A DNA stretch of 64,000 bases from an uncultured Lachnospiraceae bacterium (lineage in GTDB: Bacteria > Bacillota > Clostridia > Lachnospirales > Lachnospiraceae). The stretch is from assembly GCA_949840805.1 (NCBI GenBank), contig CATKXR010000010.1, positions 35,146-99,145 of the forward strand, in the 5' to 3' direction. Shown here in pieces: positions 8,093 through 16,904 of this stretch (its first letter is position 1; the number at the start of each line of letters is the position of its first letter). The notes beneath the pieces are model-generated. The model was not told the origin of the DNA. It worked only from the letters and a program-made list of their open reading frames with translations, and searched no databases. The translations under genes and the position numbers were made by a program.

Positions 8093-9241
8093 TTAATTCT
8101 CCTTCAGATCAGAAAAATTGATATGTAAATTCTGCGGTATTGAAAAATTAAACTTATGTTTAACTGTCTTATAAGGATATGGTTTACACTTTTTCAAAAT
8201 GCGATTTATTACAATGGAGCATGAAACCTTTTCCTCTTTTCTCAAGCTCCAAACCTGAACCTCATCATAATTCACAAGAATCACCGGAACTTTATAAAAA
8301 CCAAAAGATTTAGCTACCTCCAATCGATGTTGCCCATCAAGAACCAACCCTGTTTTTCTCTCAACAATCAACGGTACGTCCCAAACCCCATCTGATTTCA
8401 TTTTTTCATAGAGTTCTTTTACCCTCTCTGGATCAAATTCTTCAATATGCTTCAGCTTCTCCACAGGAATCTGCTCTATCGGCGGATATGGATAAAGCAC
8501 TCCAATCTCTTTTCTCTGGACTTGGTAATATTCTTCTGGCTTATTAAAGGTAAAAAATTCAAAGGGAGTAATATCTGCGGATATACCTGATAAAAGCTTC
8601 AGATTTTCAATCCAGGCATTTAAGTAGTACTGTTTTACCGTAGTTTTTGCATATTTATTTATCAGTGCTTTGAATAGCTCAATTTCTCCAGGCCCAACAC
8701 GCATAATCCCAGAAAGTTTTTCATAGTTCTTATATTTTTCCTGATATTGAGAGACAATCCGGATATCTGTAATATTCCCTTTAGTATCTGTTTTTAATAT
8801 TCCTCCATACTGTGTTTCACGAAATCTTCCCCGGGTAAACCACACAGATTTTCCATCAAAATCCGCTCCGAGAATATATTTTACAAGATCATCTTCCATA
8901 ATGGTATCCGCCTCAAAGATTGCGCAAGGCCCATCAATTTTAGAAAGCGCAAGGCTCATGGAATAAATATTCACGTCTTCTTCATAGAGTTTGTTTTCCA
9001 CTGTCTCAACAATCTTATCATTCTCAAACATTTTATAGATAATATCTGCCCGGTATCCCGTTGTTATGACAATCCGTTTTATTCCTCCCAATTCCTCAAT
9101 CTGGCGGACCATTCTTTCTAAAACCCGTTCTCCCTTATAAGGAAGCAAACACTTTGGTTCATTTTTACTGAGCCTTTCCATCCTGCGGCTTCTTCCTGCC
9201 GCCAAAATAACTACTTGCTGAATTTCATTTATCATACTCAT
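8093..9241 (-). CDS. Nucleotidyltransferase fused to a SerK/ParB-like kinase domain
   Basis: 382 residues from the ATG with AAAGGAG upstream. Residues ~1-235 are a sugar-1-phosphate/phosphocholine nucleotidyltransferase domain (VVILAAGRSRRM, EPKCLLP, FEADTIMEDD with metal-binding Asp), closest in style to LicC-type cytidylyltransferases. Residues ~250-375 resemble ParB/SerK proteins: VPLIVERKTGLVLDGQHRLE with the DGxHR-like motif, KVPVILVNYDEVQVW, and a terminal PYPYKTVKHKF recalling the FPPKTxxH ending of nucleotide-dependent free-serine kinases (SerK, SbnI). My inference is that one polypeptide phosphorylates a hydroxylated small molecule and then activates it as a CDP ester for the LicD transferase encoded directly upstream. 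I do not recognise a characterised protein with this architecture. Confidence 0.72.
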   Translation of the reverse strand: MSMINEIQQVVILAAGRSRRMERLSKNEPKCLLPYKGERVLERMVRQIEELGGIKRIVITTGYRADIIYKMFENDKIVETVENKLYEEDVNIYSMSLALSKIDGPCAIFEADTIMEDDLVKYILGADFDGKSVWFTRGRFRETQYGGILKTDTKGNITDIRIVSQYQEKYKNYEKLSGIMRVGPGEIELFKALINKYAKTTVKQYYLNAWIENLKLLSGISADITPFEFFTFNKPEEYYQVQRKEIGVLYPYPPIEQIPVEKLKHIEEFDPERVKELYEKMKSDGVWDVPLIVERKTGLVLDGQHRLEVAKSFGFYKVPVILVNYDEVQVWSLRKEEKVSCSIVINRILKKCKPYPYKTVKHKFNFSIPQNLHINFSDLKEN

Positions 9242-9264
9242 AAAAAATACTCCTTTAAATCTGG

Positions 9265-10065
9265 TCAATCCACTACATATGCAGTAAATGTATGTGATGA
9301 TACTTGTTTTTCCAAAGGAGGCAATTGCATATAATTATTATAAAATGCTTTCAAGTATTCATCGTATCCCATTGGTGCTTTATAATATTTTCCTTCAAAT
9401 TTAACTTCCACAAAATCTTTAAATACCCTTTTACTGCATGACATTTTCATATATCCCGTAAAATTTCCTATCCTTTTTGTATTTGTATTTTTATATTTTT
9501 TAGAGTTTTGCACTATTTTTTTTACAAAATACGATTTAGGAAATGGTTTCAGGACCAACCGTAAAAAACCAATCCAGAATCTGCGCATAAAATTTCCATT
9601 TGGTTTGTGATGTAATGTCCTTAAAAGATTCAGATTTCTGTAAATATTTCTTTTTATAAACATCATTTCTAATTGCCTGTTATTGTCAGGAGCATTATCA
9701 TATACAAATACATCTATGTTAACAGAAATTTTAACTCCGCCATCTTCATCCGGCTCATATAAAACCGTTTTTGTATCCAACACTTTACAATATGCAAAAT
9801 AAAACTCCCTTTGATTTTCAATACAGCATGCTTTATACCGTTTGTTTGACTGATTAAAGCAACTTAAAAATTTATCAAAATCTGGTCGAAGCATTCCAAT
9901 ATCAATATCATCATCCCAGGGAATATAACCCTGATGCCGGACAGCCCCTAATAATGTACCACTATCCAGCCAATACTGAATATCATGTTTCTCACAAAAC
10001 TCCACAACATGATCCAAAATTGTTAGTTGGATTTTCTTTAATTCATCTGTATTAATCCTGCGCAT
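9265..10065 (-). CDS. LicD family phosphotransferase
   Basis: 266 residues. The N-terminal half carries the LicD/nucleotidyltransferase-fold motif: WLDSGTLLGAVRHQGYIPWD followed by DDIDIG, with the GS/T and DxD metal-binding residues. Members transfer phosphocholine or related phospho-groups (ribitol-P, phosphono-groups) from CDP donors to glycans; FKRP/fukutin are eukaryotic relatives. The gene sits just upstream of the nucleotidyltransferase-kinase fusion that would supply the activated donor. AAAGGATAACG precedes the ATG. The nature of the transferred group is not readable from LicD alone. Confidence 0.88.
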   Translation of the reverse strand: MRRINTDELKKIQLTILDHVVEFCEKHDIQYWLDSGTLLGAVRHQGYIPWDDDIDIGMLRPDFDKFLSCFNQSNKRYKACCIENQREFYFAYCKVLDTKTVLYEPDEDGGVKISVNIDVFVYDNAPDNNRQLEMMFIKRNIYRNLNLLRTLHHKPNGNFMRRFWIGFLRLVLKPFPKSYFVKKIVQNSKKYKNTNTKRIGNFTGYMKMSCSKRVFKDFVEVKFEGKYYKAPMGYDEYLKAFYNNYMQLPPLEKQVSSHTFTAYVVD

Positions 10066-10073
10066 TTTGTTCG

Positions 10074-11225
10074 TTATCCTTTTTCATTCAGGTTTAGTGC
10101 CTCTTTAAGCCTTTTCACTACTGTCTCTATTTCTTCTTGTTTTAAATAAGGATGAATAGGAAGACAAAGCACACGTTCACACAGTTCCTCCGTTACAAGA
10201 CAGTCAGCAGTCGCTGATTCTGTATTTATAAATGCACCTTGCTTATGCATTGGCTTTCTATAATAGGCCATTGTAGGAACACCTGCAATTTTCATATACC
10301 GCTGCACATCATCCCTTTCAACACCAGACGGTAAACACACAGTATATTGCGCCCATGAACTATAAAAGCCTTCCGGTACTACAGGAAGACATAGCCGATC
10401 AACATCTTCCAAAAGGTCTGTATATCGATCAGCAACTCTGTTTACAGCTTCTAATTCATATTCCTTAAATGCTTCAAATTTTGGTATGAGAACTGCTGCC
10501 TGAATTGTATCAAGCCTGCTATTCATTCCTATCCTTATATTATCATACTTATTATCGGCATTTTTTCCATGAACTGCTAAGGATCTGCACAGATTAGCAA
10601 TCCTATCGTCGTTTGTAAAAATTGCTCCGCCATCCCCATAGCATCCCAAAGGCTTTGCAGGAAAAAAAGAAGTTGTTGAAATATCACCAAAGCTACACGA
10701 TTTCTTCTTTCCGATTCTTCCTCCGAATCCCTGTGCCCCGTCCTCAAGCAATAATAATCCATATTTATCACATATGGAACGAATTCTTCTATACTCTGCC
10801 GGAAGACCAAATAAATCCACAGCAATAACCGCTTGTGGTTTTAATTTACCTTCTTTCTTTACACGTTTTATAGTACTTTCTAATAATTGAGGATCCATAT
10901 TATATGTGTCACGTTGTACATCAACAAAAACAGGTGTGGCCCCGACGGCAGCAGGGCATTCTCCAGACGAAAAAAATGTAAAATCGGGCACAAATACTGC
11001 ATCACCATTTCCTACTCCCAAGGCCATTAAGGCGATTGAAATCGCATCTGTGCCATTGCCACAGGAAATACAATGCTTTACCTCTACATATTCAGCAAGC
11101 ATTTGCTCAAAAACAGTCACTTCCTCTCCAGATATAAAATTGGCAGAGGAGATAACCTCTGCAATTTTATTGTCAATAGAAACCTGGAGCCTTTTATACT
11201 GTTGTTTTAAATCTTTAAATTCCAT
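10074..11225 (-). CDS. WbpE-like DegT/DnrJ aminotransferase
   Basis: 383 residues, full length for the DegT/DnrJ/EryC1/StrS PLP aminotransferases. Motifs are CGNGTDAISIALMALGVG, LLLEDGAQGFGG, and the PLP lysine in FFPAKPLGCYGDGGAIFT; RIGMNSRLDTIQAAVLIPK is almost the wording of WbpE from the P. aeruginosa ManNAc3NAcA pathway. WbpE aminates UDP-3-keto-GlcNAcA. The matching oxidoreductases, WbpA-like (28.5-29.8 kb) and WbpB-like (27.3-28.4 kb), are in the same operon, so this enzyme probably completes UDP-GlcNAc3NA. It precedes licD by only 8 bp. Confidence 0.82.
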   Translation of the reverse strand: MEFKDLKQQYKRLQVSIDNKIAEVISSANFISGEEVTVFEQMLAEYVEVKHCISCGNGTDAISIALMALGVGNGDAVFVPDFTFFSSGECPAAVGATPVFVDVQRDTYNMDPQLLESTIKRVKKEGKLKPQAVIAVDLFGLPAEYRRIRSICDKYGLLLLEDGAQGFGGRIGKKKSCSFGDISTTSFFPAKPLGCYGDGGAIFTNDDRIANLCRSLAVHGKNADNKYDNIRIGMNSRLDTIQAAVLIPKFEAFKEYELEAVNRVADRYTDLLEDVDRLCLPVVPEGFYSSWAQYTVCLPSGVERDDVQRYMKIAGVPTMAYYRKPMHKQGAFINTESATADCLVTEELCERVLCLPIHPYLKQEEIETVVKRLKEALNLNEKG

Positions 11226-11278
11226 CCATTTTTCACCTCTTTTATATTTTCCTGCTTAATTCACATAAGGTTTTTTTG

Positions 11279-11614
11279 TTACAGAACATATAGAAAAATA
11301 CCTGATATAATGAAAAGCAATGCAACAACCTTTTTAACACTTATCTTCTCTCCAAATATAGTAACCCCAAATATGGTAACAAACAGATAAGAAACTGTTT
11401 CCAAAATAGCCCCAAGCCCAAGAGCAATTTTCCGATATGCAAATATACTCATCAAGGTACACAGAAACATCATACAATATGCCGTTAACACCTTTCCATT
11501 GATATATTCCTGAATAAGCTTCTCATGCTTCTGCGATGCCGATTTTTTCAGCAACACCTGGGCAGTTGATGCCATAAATACGGATGTTAAAAACAAGCAT
11601 ATACTTTCAGCCAT
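11279..11614 (-). CDS. Small EamA/DMT membrane protein (ArnE/ArnF-like half)
   Basis: 111 residues from an ATG with GAGGAG seven bases upstream. Four predicted helices, the layout of small multidrug-resistance-like half transporters: an early K after helix 1, GLGAILETVSYLFVTIFGV in helix 3, and a last helix ending IISGIFLYVL. It is paired with a second four-helix gene 33 bp upstream. Such pairs (ArnE/ArnF) flip undecaprenyl-phosphate-linked aminosugars. Neighbouring GtrB/ArnC-type transferase and GT-C-like genes support the same role here, but a drug exporter cannot be excluded from sequence alone. Confidence 0.72.
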   Translation of the reverse strand: MAESICLFLTSVFMASTAQVLLKKSASQKHEKLIQEYINGKVLTAYCMMFLCTLMSIFAYRKIALGLGAILETVSYLFVTIFGVTIFGEKISVKKVVALLFIISGIFLYVL

Positions 11615-11647
11615 ACTGCTACTCCTCATCCCGGTCTTCTTCTATTC

Positions 11648-12004
11648 TCAATCTGAAAAAGAAAAATATACAATACCACCCGCGATCACAATAGTCGCAA
11701 TTACTTGACGAACAGAAACCGGATCACGATATAAAAAATGTCCAAACAGCATTCCCCAAATTATAGTTGCTGCACGAGATGCATATGCACTGGTCAATGG
11801 CAATCTCTTAATTACCTGTTGCCATCCGGCAGCATAAATTCCCATACACAAAAAAATCCCAAAATAAGCCATTAGAAATTCTATACTCAGACAGTCATAA
11901 CCAGATGCCTTCTTGCCCAACATTGCACTAACTGCATACAGGAAAATAAGAAAATGCAGCAAAATATACCACTTAATCTCCCACTTTTTCTTGATCCTGC
12001 CCAT
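11648..12004 (-). CDS. Small EamA/DMT membrane protein, partner half
   Basis: 118 residues with a basic N-terminus (MGRIKKKWEIK) and four helices, including SAYASRAATIIWGMLFGHFL and a final IVIAGGIVYFSF. It has the length and topology of ArnE/ArnF. It starts 17 bp after the acyltransferase reading frame ends and is followed by the other half, so the two products probably form a heterodimer in the membrane. Confidence 0.72.
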   Translation of the reverse strand: MGRIKKKWEIKWYILLHFLIFLYAVSAMLGKKASGYDCLSIEFLMAYFGIFLCMGIYAAGWQQVIKRLPLTSAYASRAATIIWGMLFGHFLYRDPVSVRQVIATIVIAGGIVYFSFSD

Positions 12005-12021
12005 TCTTTTTCACCACCAAA

Positions 12022-12551
12022 TCAATCCTCCACTGCATTCCTATTCCTCTTTCTAACTACCTTCGCAGGTATTCCCACAGCAACAGACCATGCAGGAATA
12101 TCATGTGTTACTACACTACCTGCCCCTATCACTACTCCATCGTTTATCGTAACTCCCTGCAAAATAATACTTTTTCCACCAATCCAGCAATCATTTCCAA
12201 CTTTTATCTTTCCATATGTGTCTCTTAACCATATATCGTCAGGGTCATGTCCTGCTGCAAAAAAGCACACTTCCGGGCCGATTGCAACATGATTTCCAAT
12301 TGTAATATGCTCTCTCTCTTTTGAATGTAAAGATGCGTAAAATCTGCATCCCCTGTTTACTGTCACATGTTTTCCTAAAAATATGTGTTTTGGATATCGG
12401 AAATATGTTTCATAATCTATATAACTCCCCCCCCGCACGAACCAAGAAGTCCTTTAAAGCAGATTTTCCTTATCAAAGGGGGAGTTATATCAAGCAAACA
12501 ATAAACAATCTTAAAGATCCAATTATATATGGAAAAAAGCCACATTTTCAT
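12022..12551 (-). CDS. Phase-variable hexapeptide (LbH) acyltransferase, out of frame here
   Basis: The conserved part reads [20 protein letters not shown] onward and is a left-handed beta-helix acetyltransferase ([39 protein letters not shown]). It has no credible start of its own: the apparent GTG at 12438 lies against a G8 tract (12427-12434) with no ribosome site. An ATG at 12551, with AAAGGGG upstream and 14 bp after the preceding gene, opens a typical N-terminus ([16 protein letters not shown]... [11 protein letters not shown]) that runs into the tract and stops at TAG just after it. With nine G the two parts join into a 176-residue protein, the usual family length. The gene is therefore read as OFF. 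A role as O- or N-acetyltransferase of a capsule sugar is inferred. Confidence 0.8.
12427..12434 (-). repeat. G8 slippage tract in the acyltransferase gene
   Basis: Eight G on the coding strand, near codon 40 of the reconstructed gene. Eight gives a premature stop; nine (or six) restores the acyltransferase frame. Confidence 0.85.
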
Positions 12552-12564
12552 AGGTTATCCCCTT

Positions 12565-13296
12565 TCAATCGATTGGACAGTGCTTTACAAATACATAATA
12601 AATTTTATAGACGCTATATCCTAAATTTGTATGTATATTTAATGCTGGCTGATTGTTTGTCGAAACAGCACCTTCAATTTCACTTGCACCGAGTTTCGCT
12701 GATTCTTGAAACATACAAAAATGTGGATAGATTCCCAACCCTTTTCCTGTATATTTTTGATACAAGCCGCTCAAAAGATATTTACATACTTTTTGTTCTG
12801 GTTTTCGTAACATTGAAAAACCAATTTTTTCATCCCGATATATAATTTTATAAATTTGTGTATTTTGTTCAATCTCCTGCCAAATCCATCCTTTATATCG
12901 ATCATATGCTTGTTGTGCTGAGAAATATGGATCAATACAAACCCGGTCTGTCATAAAAATGCCAGAGTCAATCTCCTGCATGCATTTAGAAATATCTGCC
13001 ATGGACATAACTTCATAGCTTATCTTATCATATAGCTTTTCTTCAATTGTTTTGAGTACCGGAATTTCCAGTTTCCTCCGAAATTTTATTAATGTCTCAA
13101 CAAACGTGTATCCGAGGCCACAGAGTAGCTGATTTATATCCATTCTGCAAACAGGAACTTTTACCACCGTATAATCGGTTTCATACTTTGACAATTCCTT
13201 TTCCATGTTTTCTGTCATGTCATTATTTTCAATCTCTATTTCCCAGCAATTAACACCCATATTTCTTTTTTCCCATTCGGCATGTATTCCAATCAC
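12565..13296 (-). CDS. GNAT acetyltransferase, RffC/WecD-like
   Basis: 243 residues. The C-terminal half has GNAT features: FMTDRVCIDPYFS, GFSMLRKPEQ, GKGLGIYPHF for acetyl-CoA binding, and the ending EGAVSTNNQPALNIHTNLGY typical of dTDP-fucosamine acetyltransferases. With the RffA-like aminotransferase two genes upstream it would complete dTDP-Fuc4NAc (or a similar 4-acetamido-4,6-dideoxyhexose) from dTDP-4-keto-6-deoxyglucose; the rmlA/rmlB genes needed upstream are not in the window. A GTG start overlaps the stop of the preceding GT2 gene, with GGAGG upstream, indicating coupling. Confidence 0.75.
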   Translation of the reverse strand: MIGIHAEWEKRNMGVNCWEIEIENNDMTENMEKELSKYETDYTVVKVPVCRMDINQLLCGLGYTFVETLIKFRRKLEIPVLKTIEEKLYDKISYEVMSMADISKCMQEIDSGIFMTDRVCIDPYFSAQQAYDRYKGWIWQEIEQNTQIYKIIYRDEKIGFSMLRKPEQKVCKYLLSGLYQKYTGKGLGIYPHFCMFQESAKLGASEIEGAVSTNNQPALNIHTNLGYSVYKIYYVFVKHCPID

Positions 13297-14267
13297 CTGG
13301 TATCCTCCCTCATATGTTTCCCGCCATCCTTTATATTCACCGTATTTCTAATTACATATTGAGGCGCATTATTAATACAAATAAAAATTCTGCCAATGTA
13401 TTCCCCAATCAATCCAAGCATTAGCATAATTAATCCACTAGAAAACAGCAGGACAGCCATGATGGAACTATATCCTACCGCTATCTCTGAATCTACAAGC
13501 TTTCTAATAACAACATAAATCCCATAAAGAAAACCACCTGCTGAAAACAAAAATCCAATCATAGTTGCCACTCTCAGTGGTTTAACCGAAAAAGATATAA
13601 AACCATTTAAAAATAAAGAAAAGGATTTCCAAAATGTAAATCCCGTAGTATTATCGTCTGCCCTGTTTCTGCCTTCCATTTCAACTGCCATCACCCTGTC
13701 AGTGACCTGAAGAAATAACCCTTCCAAAAATGGATAGGGATTTTTATAATAAATCACTTGGTCGCAAACAAATCTTTTTATTACACTGAAATTTTCAAAT
13801 CTCAGCCCTTTTGGCTTTTTTAGCATAATTTCAGAAATCATCAGGTTGACATGGCTTCCCATTCTTTTCCAAAGCAGTTCCTTTTTGGAATAATACTGGG
13901 CTGTTGCTATATCACATTCATCATGAAAAACCGGATCTGCCAATTTCCATAATTCATATATCGGACATTGATAGTCATCATCAAGATTTACAACAAAATG
14001 TCCTCTCACTACAGAATAACCAGCCAATACGGCCGCATGTTTTCCCATATTTTTTGCCAGGTTGACAATCTTAATTTTATGATTATCAGATGCTAATTTG
14101 CATAATACTCTATAAACATGATCCGGAGATGCATCATTTACAGCGATTATCTCATAATCATACCCTTCTCTTTCACCTACTACATCTATAATTTCTTCAA
14201 TAACCTTTCCGATTGTATATTCACTACGATAACAAGGGATAACAAAGCTTAACAAGATATTCTCCAT
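13293..14267 (-). CDS. GT2 glycosyltransferase with C-terminal helices (GtrB/ArnC/DPM1-like)
   Basis: 324 residues from ATG with AAGGAG upstream. An N-terminal GT-A domain (LSFVIPCYRSEYTIGKVIEE; VNDASPDHVY; NLDDDYQCP, a DDD metal site) is followed by two transmembrane helices (~225-300; MIGFLFSAGGFLYGIYVVI, GLIMLMLGLIGEYIGRIFI). This is the form of enzymes that load undecaprenyl phosphate with one sugar (GtrB, ArnC). It sits between the RffA-like and RffC-like genes, so the expected donor is dTDP-Fuc4NAc or a relative; the product would be flipped by the small EamA pair and used by the GT-C-like protein at 15.4 kb. Confidence 0.85.
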   Translation of the reverse strand: MENILLSFVIPCYRSEYTIGKVIEEIIDVVGEREGYDYEIIAVNDASPDHVYRVLCKLASDNHKIKIVNLAKNMGKHAAVLAGYSVVRGHFVVNLDDDYQCPIYELWKLADPVFHDECDIATAQYYSKKELLWKRMGSHVNLMISEIMLKKPKGLRFENFSVIKRFVCDQVIYYKNPYPFLEGLFLQVTDRVMAVEMEGRNRADDNTTGFTFWKSFSLFLNGFISFSVKPLRVATMIGFLFSAGGFLYGIYVVIRKLVDSEIAVGYSSIMAVLLFSSGLIMLMLGLIGEYIGRIFICINNAPQYVIRNTVNIKDGGKHMREDTR

Positions 14268-14279
14268 AATTGCCACTCC

Positions 14280-15415
14280 TTACCTTGTTTCAAGAAAAAA
14301 CGCTTTCAGACAGCTAATAATTTTCTCCTGATCCGTTTCAGACAATCCATAATATAACGGCAATCGAACAAGTCTTTCACTTTCCTTAGTCGTATATTTG
14401 TCTGTCCCGAAAAATCTTCCAAATTTCTTTCCAGCAGGAGATGTATGGAGCGGTATGTAATGAAATACCGTACTTATCTCATTTTGATTCATGTGATTTA
14501 TAAACTTTGTCCGTTCTTCAATATCACGAAGCTTTATATAATACAAATGTCCATTATGCACACATTCATCCGGAATATATGGAACCGAAAAGAATCCGCA
14601 ATCTGCAATTGGTTTTAATTCGTTTTCATATTGATGCCATATTTTTCGTCTTGCTGAATTTATTTCATCAGCCTTAATAAGCTGCGCCCACAGATAAGCT
14701 GCATTCAGCTCTGATGGCAGATAGCTGTCCCCAAAGTCTACCCATGTATATTTATCCACTTGTCCCCGATAAAATTTTGACCGGTTTGTCCCCTTTTCAC
14801 GAAGTATTTCTGCTTTTTCGTTGTATATGGGGCTATTTATAGCAATACCCCCCCCTCGCCCATAGAGTAGTTTTTAGTCTCATGAAAGCTATAGCATCCA
14901 AAATCCCCAATTGTACCCAATGATTTTCCTTTATATGTGCTCATAACCCCCTGGGCTGCATCCTCAACCACCATTAGCTTATGCCGTTTTGCTATATCCA
15001 TAATAGTGTCCATTTCACAGGCCACTCCTGCATAGTGCATGACAATAATTACTTTGGTTCTGCTTGTAACAGCATCTTCAATCAATGTTTCATCTATATT
15101 CATGGTATCCGGACGAATATCCACAAATACCAGTTTTGCACCTGCCAGAACAGGCGCTGTGGCCGTGCTGGAAAATGTATAGGAGGGAAGAATCACCTCA
15201 TCTCCTGGCTTTAAATCACATAATAGAAGAGCCATATCCAATGCAGTTGTCCCACTTGTTGTCAATAATACTTTTTGTGCATGAAATTTATTTTCAAGCC
15301 ATCTGCTGCATCTTTTTGTAAATGGCCCATCTCCGCTTATTCTGTGATTATGAATCGCTTCCTGAATAAAATCACTTTCATTGCCAATATAAGGCGGTAC
15401 ATTAAACGCTATCAC
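14280..15415 (-). CDS. Phase-variable RffA/WecE-like aminotransferase, out of frame here
   Basis: Two adjacent reading frames form one DegT-type enzyme. The first (15415-14837) runs MIAFNVPPYIGNES to HETKNYSMGEGG and includes the PLP lysine, then stops after a G8 tract. The second (14759-14280) begins DKYTWVDFGDSYLPSELNAA. With nine G the bridge reads GEGGGIAINSPIYNEKAEIL and REKGTNRSKFYRGQVDKYTW, which matches RffA/WecE (dTDP-4-amino-4,6-dideoxygalactose transaminase) closely, and the total becomes 378 residues, the normal size. As sequenced, the product lacks its C-terminal half and should be inactive. The GTG start has AGAGGAA upstream. It supplies Fuc4N for the GNAT and GT2 genes that follow. 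Confidence 0.85.
14848..14855 (-). repeat. G8 slippage tract in the RffA-like gene
   Basis: Eight G in the codons for the conserved GEGG, just after the PLP lysine. Eight gives stop TAA four codons later; nine restores the full-length enzyme. Confidence 0.88.
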
Positions 15416-15430
15416 TGTTTTTATTCCTCT

Positions 15431-16903
15431 TTACTCTATCAGATTTGAATCTTTATGTAATTGTGCACTATTTTTATGATAATACTTTGCGATCGATTTA
15501 TTCGCCCAGTAATCCGGATCCGGCGTCAAGCCTACTCCTCTCATTGTATCAAAATGATCATATTCTTTTACCACAATATATACATCTGATGAAGAATCAT
15601 TTTCCAAAGTATTTAATATCTTCATACTTGTATCATAAAAACATGAAGCCTTCCCATATGCCAAATCAAAATATAATTTTAATGGTTTCTGCTCGATCCA
15701 TGAATTAGGATACCCCCAATTGAAAGCTGCAATCATACAACACAAAATCATTATAGTCTTTAAATTTTTATTAAAAGACAACTCATATCTTTCACATAAA
15801 TATCCGGCTGCATATATGATCATTACCGGACAAAATAGATAGACAGCTAGTTTTGCAACAAATTCCGAACGTCCATTAAATTCATCTGATGCATACCCAA
15901 AGCAAACAGGAAAATTTACAATAAAAAGCGAAAATAAACAGTAAAAACACACGAGTAATGGATGATTAAATTTTATTTTTATTCTCTTAACCACATGATT
16001 CATAAAAAGAAGTGCAACTATAAAAACAACTAACAAAGTACCTTCTGCTACTTGATCTCCAAAAATTTTAAATGTATTCTTAAGAGTATAAAAAAGAATT
16101 TTTATGATCTTATAATTTCCATTATACGAATTATGCCTTAAATAATTGCCTGGCGCCAAAACATTAATCAAGGTGCCTGAAAAACCTGAAAAAAATACAA
16201 TTGCCAGACCTTTTATCGGACTCATATGTATGAACGCAAATAATATCATTCCTAAATATGCAGCACAAATCAAAGCGCTTATATTGATAGAACCTCCGCA
16301 TGATAAAAAGCAAAATATACATGATAATATGATTAAATATAATTTATTTGAATACCGGATATAAAACATCAACAATATAAAGGAAAGAAAAAATAATAAA
16401 AGAGAAACCGTATAGCCCCCACTCCCTGTACACCAATAGAACGCATCTGCAATATATGTATTATTGAGAAATCCAAATAGAATCAAATCAAAAATCAAAA
16501 GGCCAAAAATATCTGTTCTTGAGTCACTATTTTCTATCAAATACCTCCAAAAGCATAAAAAAGAAGTAAAAAAAGAACCAAAAAACAAAATAGAAATGAA
16601 AAACAATTCTATATGAAGACCATGAAATCCGAATTTCTGATAAATTTTAAGTTCAAAAAGTTCAGCAAATATCCCCGCAAAACCACCGCCCCAGTTATAA
16701 TACATTTCCTTTGTACGGTTAATAGCTTTTTCCAGCCAGCTATCCCCCTCTGCATGAAGCACGCCAAGCATATTACTAAAATCGTCTGCTCCGATTACAG
16801 AATAAAATGTAAGTATCGTAATTGGCAATACGATAACTATCATAATTAAAAACAGGCTTATTTTCATTATTTGTTCTTTTGTTGCTTTATATCTTTTTGG
16901 CAC
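15431..16903 (-). CDS. Polytopic membrane protein, GT-C / GtrC-like (DUF6056-like)
   Basis: 490 residues with about ten to twelve hydrophobic helices, a large first loop that opens with GADDFSNMLG after helix 1, and a soluble C-terminal tail of ~75 residues. The acidic pair after the first helix and the topology fit GT-C glycosyltransferases that take sugars from polyprenyl phosphate on the outer face. I assign it tentatively as the third component of a GtrB-flippase-GtrC system with the GT2 and EamA genes downstream. Start is GTG with GGGAGG upstream, one base after the FkbM gene ends. A polymerase role is less likely because an EpsG-like candidate exists at 33.5 kb. Confidence 0.6.
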   Translation of the reverse strand: MPKRYKATKEQIMKISLFLIMIVIVLPITILTFYSVIGADDFSNMLGVLHAEGDSWLEKAINRTKEMYYNWGGGFAGIFAELFELKIYQKFGFHGLHIELFFISILFFGSFFTSFLCFWRYLIENSDSRTDIFGLLIFDLILFGFLNNTYIADAFYWCTGSGGYTVSLLLFFLSFILLMFYIRYSNKLYLIILSCIFCFLSCGGSINISALICAAYLGMILFAFIHMSPIKGLAIVFFSGFSGTLINVLAPGNYLRHNSYNGNYKIIKILFYTLKNTFKIFGDQVAEGTLLVVFIVALLFMNHVVKRIKIKFNHPLLVCFYCLFSLFIVNFPVCFGYASDEFNGRSEFVAKLAVYLFCPVMIIYAAGYLCERYELSFNKNLKTIMILCCMIAAFNWGYPNSWIEQKPLKLYFDLAYGKASCFYDTSMKILNTLENDSSSDVYIVVKEYDHFDTMRGVGLTPDPDYWANKSIAKYYHKNSAQLHKDSNLIE

Positions 16904-16904
16904 A

